From Actinomycetota bacterium (lineage in GTDB: Bacteria; Actinomycetota; Geothermincolia; Fen-727; Anoxymicrobiaceae): a DNA stretch of 10,293 nucleotides. Shown here in pieces: positions 6,626 to 10,293 of this stretch. The translations under genes were made by a program, and so were the position numbers. Where the stretch lies: the NCBI GenBank assembly GCA_018894655.1, contig JAHIPE010000255.1:1-10293 (forward strand), in the 5' to 3' direction. The first letter of the stretch is position 1. The number at the start of each line of letters is the position of its first letter. The notes under the pieces are model-generated. The model worked only from the letters and a program-made list of their open reading frames with translations, made no database searches and had not been told where the DNA came from.

Positions 6626-8251
6626 CTACATGCCCATCCCGCCCATGCCGCCGGGGGGCATACCGGGCATCATCGACTCTTCCTCCGGCTTGTCCGCTAT
6701 CAGCACCTCGGTGGTGAGTAGCAGGGCCGCTATACTGGCCGCGTTCTGGACCGCTGAGCGCGTCACCTTGGCGGGGTCTATGATGCCCGCCTTGAACATG
6801 TTCACGTACTCGCCGGTGAGCGCGTCCAGGCCCATGTTCTCATCTAGCTCCTTCACCTTCTCCACCACGACCGAGCCCTCGAGGCCGGCGTTGGCCGCTA
6901 TCTGCTTGAGCGGCTCGGAAAGCGATTTCCTTACGATCTCCGCGCCGGTCTTCTCGTCTTCTGGCATCTTGGTGGTCTTGATCGCTTTGGTGTTGTTCAG
7001 CAGCACCACGCCGCCGCCGGCGACGATGCCCTCCTCTACCGCCGCCTTGGTGGCGGAAAGGGCGTCCTCTATACGGTGCTTTTTCTCCTTGAGCTCCACC
7101 TCGGTGGCAGCCCCGACCTTGATGACCGCCACGCCGCCGGAGAGCTTGGCAAGCCTTTCCTGAAGCTTCTCGCTGTCGAAGTCGGAGTCACTCTTGTCGA
7201 TTTCGGAACGTATCTGCTGGATCCGCCCCTCAACCGCCTTGGTGTTACCCTTGCCCTCGACGATGATGGTGTCTTCCTTACTGACCTTCACCTGGCGCGC
7301 CTGACCCAGCATGTCCAGCGTGACGTTCTCGAGTTTGAGCCCGAGCTCCTCGGTGATGACATCTCCGCCGGTGACGATGGCGATATCCTCGAGCATCGCT
7401 TTCCTGCGATCGCCGAAACCGGGGGCCTTGACCGCGACGCTGGTGAACGTGCCGCGTATCTTGTTGACCACCAGCGTTGCCAGCGCCTCGCCCTCCAGGT
7501 CCTCGGCGATTATCATGAGCGTCTTGCCCGCCTGCATGACCTTCTCCAGGACCGGAAGCATGTCCGCCACCGCTGATATCTTCTGGTTGGCGATCAAGAT
7601 GTAGCAGTTTTCGAGCACCGTCTCCATGCGCTCGGTATCAGTAACCATGTAAGGGGAGAGATAACCTTTGTCGAACTGAAGCCCCTCGACAACGTCGAAC
7701 TCCATCCCAAACGTCTGCGACTCCTCGACGGTTATGACGCCGTCCTTGCCAACCTTCTCCATCGCGTCGGCGATTATCTCGCCTACCTCGTCGGAATCCG
7801 CCGATATAGCGGCCACCCGGGTGATCTGTTCCTTGGTCTCGACCTCCCGGGAGCGCTTCCCGATGTCAGCCACGACCTGCTCCACCGCCTTGTCGACACC
7901 CCTGCGGATAGCCATCGGGTTCGCGCCGGCCGCGACGTTCCTCAGGCCCTCCTTGATCATCGCGTACGCCAGTACCGTGGCGGTTGTGGTGCCGTCACCG
8001 GCGACGTCGTTGGTCTTGGTGGCGACTTCCTTGGCGAGCTGCGCGCCCATGTTCTGGTAGGGGTCCTCCAGCTCGATCTCCCTGGCGATGGTAACGCCGT
8101 CGTTGGTGATCGTTGGGGAGCCGAACTTCTTCTCCAGTACCACGTTGCGCCCCTTGGGGCCGAGTGTAACCCTGATGGCGTCCGCCAACTGCGTCACGCC
8201 GGCCTCGAGAGCCCTTCTTGCATCCTCGTCGTATTCCAGCATCTTTGCCAT
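6626..8251 (-). CDS. groEL: Chaperonin GroEL (60 kDa)
   Basis: A 541-residue group I chaperonin subunit, full length. It forms the 14-mer that folds cytosolic proteins with ATP and the GroES lid. Visible family marks include VTLGPKGRNVVLEK (28-41), GSPTITNDGVTIA (44-56), the ATP-site segment VAGDGTTTATVLA (83-95) with the conserved Asp86, APGFGDRRK in the apical region, the AALS-like segment DALSATKAAVEEGIVAGGGV, and the flexible Met/Gly-rich tail ending GGMGGMGM. The ATG at 8251 is preceded by GGGGAGAAG, a moderate ribosome binding site. The gene is 20 nt downstream of groES and shares its CIRCE-controlled promoter. Having the GGM tail and a groES partner, it is the conventional chaperonin rather than a His-tailed specialised paralogue. 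Confidence 0.98.
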   Translation of the reverse strand: MAKMLEYDEDARRALEAGVTQLADAIRVTLGPKGRNVVLEKKFGSPTITNDGVTIAREIELEDPYQNMGAQLAKEVATKTNDVAGDGTTTATVLAYAMIKEGLRNVAAGANPMAIRRGVDKAVEQVVADIGKRSREVETKEQITRVAAISADSDEVGEIIADAMEKVGKDGVITVEESQTFGMEFDVVEGLQFDKGYLSPYMVTDTERMETVLENCYILIANQKISAVADMLPVLEKVMQAGKTLMIIAEDLEGEALATLVVNKIRGTFTSVAVKAPGFGDRRKAMLEDIAIVTGGDVITEELGLKLENVTLDMLGQARQVKVSKEDTIIVEGKGNTKAVEGRIQQIRSEIDKSDSDFDSEKLQERLAKLSGGVAVIKVGAATEVELKEKKHRIEDALSATKAAVEEGIVAGGGVVLLNNTKAIKTTKMPEDEKTGAEIVRKSLSEPLKQIAANAGLEGSVVVEKVKELDENMGLDALTGEYVNMFKAGIIDPAKVTRSAVQNAASIAALLLTTEVLIADKPEEESMMPGMPPGGMGGMGM

Positions 8252-8271
8252 TATTTACTTCTCCCCTTTCG

Positions 8272-8592
8272 CTACTTCTTCTTGGCCTTAGCCTTTGCCT
8301 TGGCCTTCTTCTTCTTCTTGGCGAGGATGTCCCTCTCGCTCAGTATGAGATACTCCTTGCCCGCCACCTTGACCTCGGTGCCACCGTACTTCGAGTAGAT
8401 GACGGTGTCTCCGGGCTCAACATCCAGGGGTATCAGTTTCCCCTCCTCGTACCGCCCCGGCCCCACTGCGACAACCTCGCCTTCCTGGGGCTTCTCCTTG
8501 GCGGTATCAGGAATAACGATACCACTGGCGGTTTTCTCCTCTCCCTCACCGGGCTCCACTACCACCCGGTCGCCCAACGGCTCCAAGTCCAT
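8272..8592 (-). CDS. groES: Co-chaperonin GroES (10 kDa) with Lys/Ala C-terminal extension
   Basis: The heptameric lid of the GroEL chamber. The core is complete: LEPLGDRVVVEP, the mobile loop with its GroEL-binding GIVIPDTA, GEVVAVGPG, the roof segment, then GDTVIYSKYGGTEV and EYLILSERDILA, where GroES normally ends within a few residues. Here 15 further residues follow, all Lys or Ala (KKKKKAKAKAKAKKK), encoded at 8275-8319 largely by AAG and GCN codons. I place the start at ATG 8592 (MDLEPLGDR, 106 residues). AAGGAGG at 8600-8606 is 7 nt upstream of it, whereas the ATG at 8598 is only one base from that site. It is the first gene of the operon, with CIRCE in its leader. Confidence 0.95.
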   Translation of the reverse strand: MDLEPLGDRVVVEPGEGEEKTASGIVIPDTAKEKPQEGEVVAVGPGRYEEGKLIPLDVEPGDTVIYSKYGGTEVKVAGKEYLILSERDILAKKKKKAKAKAKAKKK

Positions 8593-8617
8593 ACCCATCC
8601 CTCCTTAGTAAAGTAGA

Positions 8618-8644
8618 TTAGCACTCTAGTGTAGAGAGTGCTAA
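8618..8644. promoter_or_regulatory. CIRCE operator (HrcA binding site)
   Basis: TTAGCACTC (8618-8626) and GAGTGCTAA (8636-8644) form a perfect 9-bp inverted repeat with a 9-nt spacer, exactly the CIRCE consensus. It lies at or just after the expected transcription start and 12 nt upstream of the groES ribosome binding site. It would be bound by the HrcA repressor, giving heat-inducible groESL. HrcA is not encoded in this window. Confidence 0.97.
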
Positions 8645-8650
8645 GACGGT

Positions 8651-8678
8651 ATTATACGTGTTTGATATGAAAAATCAA
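8651..8678 (-). promoter_or_regulatory. Sigma-A-type promoter of groESL
   Basis: On the minus strand a TTGATT -35 box (8673-8678) and a consensus TATAAT -10 box (8651-8656) are spaced by 16 nt. Transcription would start near 8644, at the edge of CIRCE, so a bound HrcA would block initiation. The spacer and -35 box also contain TTGAT-N7-ATCAA (8662-8678), an inverted repeat that could be a second operator or coincidence. Confidence 0.85.
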
Positions 8679-8763
8679 TGGGGTGCGCAAAAAATATTTA
8701 CCGGTCGCTTCCCCGACGAGAGCGCCCGATGAGCTCGCAGGAGTTCAGGCGTAACCTATATCT
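8652..8763. other. glpK-groES intergenic segment
   Basis: Besides the groES promoter, this stretch holds the downstream end of the glpK transcript. The only terminator-like structure is weak: a 4-bp stem (GTCG 8704-8707 with CGAC 8713-8716), followed leftward by an AT-rich run with six T on the minus strand near 8688-8693. Some glpK readthrough into groESL therefore seems possible. No coding sequence is convincing here. Confidence 0.35.
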
Positions 8764-10287
8764 TCAACGATCACGTCCCCATTCAGAGCGGTCCGGCTCC
8801 TCCCAGGAGCATGCCCTTTGTACCGCTTTCTTCCACTGTCCGTACTTGCTCTCCATCGTACCCCTGTCGGCCGACGGGCTGAAATTCTTCTCGACCCTCC
8901 ATAGCCGCTCAAGATCGTCGAGGTCATTCCAGTACCCCACCGAGAGCCCGGCCAGGAAGGCCGCGCCGAGCGCGGTTGTCTCCGAGACGACCGGTCTCTG
9001 CACCTCTACCCCCAGCAGGTCAGCCTGGAACTGGAGAAGGATATCCATCACCGACGCGCCTCCGTCGACCCTTAGCGACGCCACGTCTATCCCCGAGTCC
9101 AGTCTCATGGCATCCATCACATCGCGTGTCTGGTACGCCATCGCCTCGACAGCCGCACGGACTATCTGCTCTCTCGATGTGCCCCGCGTAATCCCAAGTA
9201 TGGCTCCCCGGGCGTACGGGTCCCAATACGGCGCCCCAAGCCCGACGAAAGCGGGCACCAGGTACACGCCCCCGGTGTCGGGTACCTCCTCCGCCAGCGG
9301 GCCCGTCTCCGACGCGTCGCCGATTATCCCCAGGCCGTCGCGGAGCCACTGGATTGCGGCGCCGGTTATGAAGATCGAACCCTCCAGCGCGTAAGTGACC
9401 TCCCCGCCGTAGCCCCACGCCACCGTGGTCAGCATCCCCGTGTTCGAGGATACCGCGTCTGAGCCGGTGTTCATTAGGACGAAACTCCCGGTACCGTACG
9501 TGTTCTTGGTCATTCCACGTCGGTAGCAAGCCTGCCCGAACAGGGCGGCCTGCTGGTCCCCCGCGATCCCCCCTATCGGCACCGAGACGCCAAGGAAGCA
9601 GTCGGGGTCGGTCTCGCCAAACAGGCCGCTCGAGGGCAGTACCCGGGGAAGCATCCCGGCAGGGACGCCCAGAATCTCCAGAAGGCGGTCATCCCACCGG
9701 AGGTCCCGTATGTTGAACATAAGGGTGCGAGAGGCGTTGGAGTAGTCCGTCGCGTGCACTCTGCCACCGGTAAGCTTCGAAAGCAGCCAGGAATCGATAG
9801 TCCCGAACGATATCTCGCCGGCCTCCGCCAGCCGGGCGAACTCCGGATCGTTCTCAATTACCCATGTTATCTTGGTACCGCTGAAGTACGGGTCGAGCAC
9901 CAGCCCCGTCCGCTCGCGGAACTCCCGCTCCAGGCCCCGCTCCTTGAGGCGCCGACAGATATGAGCCGAGCGCCGGCACTGCCACACTATCGCTCTGCCG
10001 ACCGGTTCGCCTGTCCCCTTGCGCCAGAACACCGCTGTCTCGCGCTGGTTGGTTATCCCCAGTGCGGCAAGCTCGCCGGCACCCACGCCGGCATCGTCCA
10101 GAGCTTTCTGGACCGTGAACAACGTGCTCTGCCATATCTCCTCGGGGTCATGCTCCACCCATCCACCCGCGGGGAAATACTGGGTGATCTCCCGGCTGAC
10201 CTTGGATATCACCGACCCGGCGTGGTCGAACAACATCGACGTCGTGCCTGTCGTCCCCTGGTCAATCGCTACAACGTACTTTCTCAT
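8764..10287 (-). CDS. glpK: Glycerol kinase
   Basis: A complete 507-residue FGGY-family kinase that phosphorylates glycerol to sn-glycerol 3-phosphate in the cytoplasm. It has the N-terminal phosphate loop AIDQGTTGTTSMLFD (7-21) and the glycerol contacts Arg82-Glu83 (ITNQRE), Trp102, Tyr134 (DPYFSGTK), Asp244 (GDQQAALFGQ) and Phe269 (KNTYGTGSF). It also has the FGGY signatures VPAFVGLGAPYWDP and DGGASVMDILLQFQADLLG. The residue after WQ is Cys (VWQCRR) where E. coli GlpK has Asp, a variant found elsewhere in the family. The His phosphorylated by the PTS in Firmicutes GlpK is not seen in the matching region (221-240), so control by that route is unlikely. The ATG start is 6 bases from the window edge, so its ribosome binding site and any upstream glpF or glpD cannot be seen. 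Confidence 0.97.
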   Translation of the reverse strand: MRKYVVAIDQGTTGTTSMLFDHAGSVISKVSREITQYFPAGGWVEHDPEEIWQSTLFTVQKALDDAGVGAGELAALGITNQRETAVFWRKGTGEPVGRAIVWQCRRSAHICRRLKERGLEREFRERTGLVLDPYFSGTKITWVIENDPEFARLAEAGEISFGTIDSWLLSKLTGGRVHATDYSNASRTLMFNIRDLRWDDRLLEILGVPAGMLPRVLPSSGLFGETDPDCFLGVSVPIGGIAGDQQAALFGQACYRRGMTKNTYGTGSFVLMNTGSDAVSSNTGMLTTVAWGYGGEVTYALEGSIFITGAAIQWLRDGLGIIGDASETGPLAEEVPDTGGVYLVPAFVGLGAPYWDPYARGAILGITRGTSREQIVRAAVEAMAYQTRDVMDAMRLDSGIDVASLRVDGGASVMDILLQFQADLLGVEVQRPVVSETTALGAAFLAGLSVGYWNDLDDLERLWRVEKNFSPSADRGTMESKYGQWKKAVQRACSWEEPDRSEWGRDR

Positions 10288-10293
10288 GCGCTC

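Noticed and set aside
8596..8598. ATG 8598 as the groES start
   Set aside because: It lies one base from the AAGGAGG site. The ATG at 8592 has ideal 7-nt spacing and gives the usual N-terminus.
8662..8678. HspR HAIR element in the groES promoter
   Set aside because: The arms are TTGAT/ATCAA with 9 nt between TTGA and TCAA; HAIR (CTTGAGT-N7-ACTCAAG) has 11 and longer arms. Kept only as an unnamed inverted repeat.

Overview
This window is a GC-rich bacterial chromosomal segment made mostly of housekeeping genes. Seven genes are visible. Six are on the minus strand: a truncated acyl-CoA dehydrogenase, pcrA, guaA, guaB3, groEL with groES, and glpK. One plus-strand gene encodes a membrane-anchored zinc-ribbon protein and appears frameshifted. 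A CBS-less GuaB3-type IMP dehydrogenase relative between groESL and guaA, together with a CIRCE-controlled groESL operon and GTG/TTG starts, fits the Actinomycetota, possibly a deep-branching lineage. That placement is inferred from gene content and order, not from a phylogeny.

Layout from left to right. Positions 1-225 hold the N-terminal part of an acyl-CoA dehydrogenase read leftward and cut by the window edge. Positions 226-544 are a divergent intergenic region with a 20-bp palindrome-containing direct repeat (two exact copies, 30-bp period), a second inverted repeat and weak promoter-like boxes. Positions 545-1334 encode the zinc-ribbon/Pro-Gln linker/transmembrane/extracytoplasmic protein, whose two halves lie in different frames. 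Positions 1335-1546 separate two convergent genes and carry a C/G-rich REP-like multi-hairpin element. Positions 1547-6474 form a compact leftward cluster guaB3-guaA-pcrA. A strong intrinsic terminator (6567-6599) separates it from groEL. Positions 6626-8678 hold the groES-groEL operon with a textbook promoter and a perfect CIRCE operator. Positions 8764-10287 encode a complete glycerol kinase whose start lies 6 bases from the window edge.

Functionally, guaB3 and guaA both concern guanine nucleotide metabolism: GuaA makes GMP from XMP, and GuaB3 is an IMPDH/GMP-reductase superfamily member. PcrA is a DNA repair and transcription-associated helicase that probably shares their transcript. GroES and GroEL form the heat-inducible chaperonin, probably repressed by HrcA through CIRCE. 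GlpK feeds glycerol into central metabolism. I see no CRISPR array, no intact mobile element, no defence system and no convincing RNA gene. The points most worth a second look are the frameshifted zinc-ribbon gene, the phased palindromic repeat, the lysine/alanine tail on GroES, and GuaB3 standing without a classical guaB beside it.
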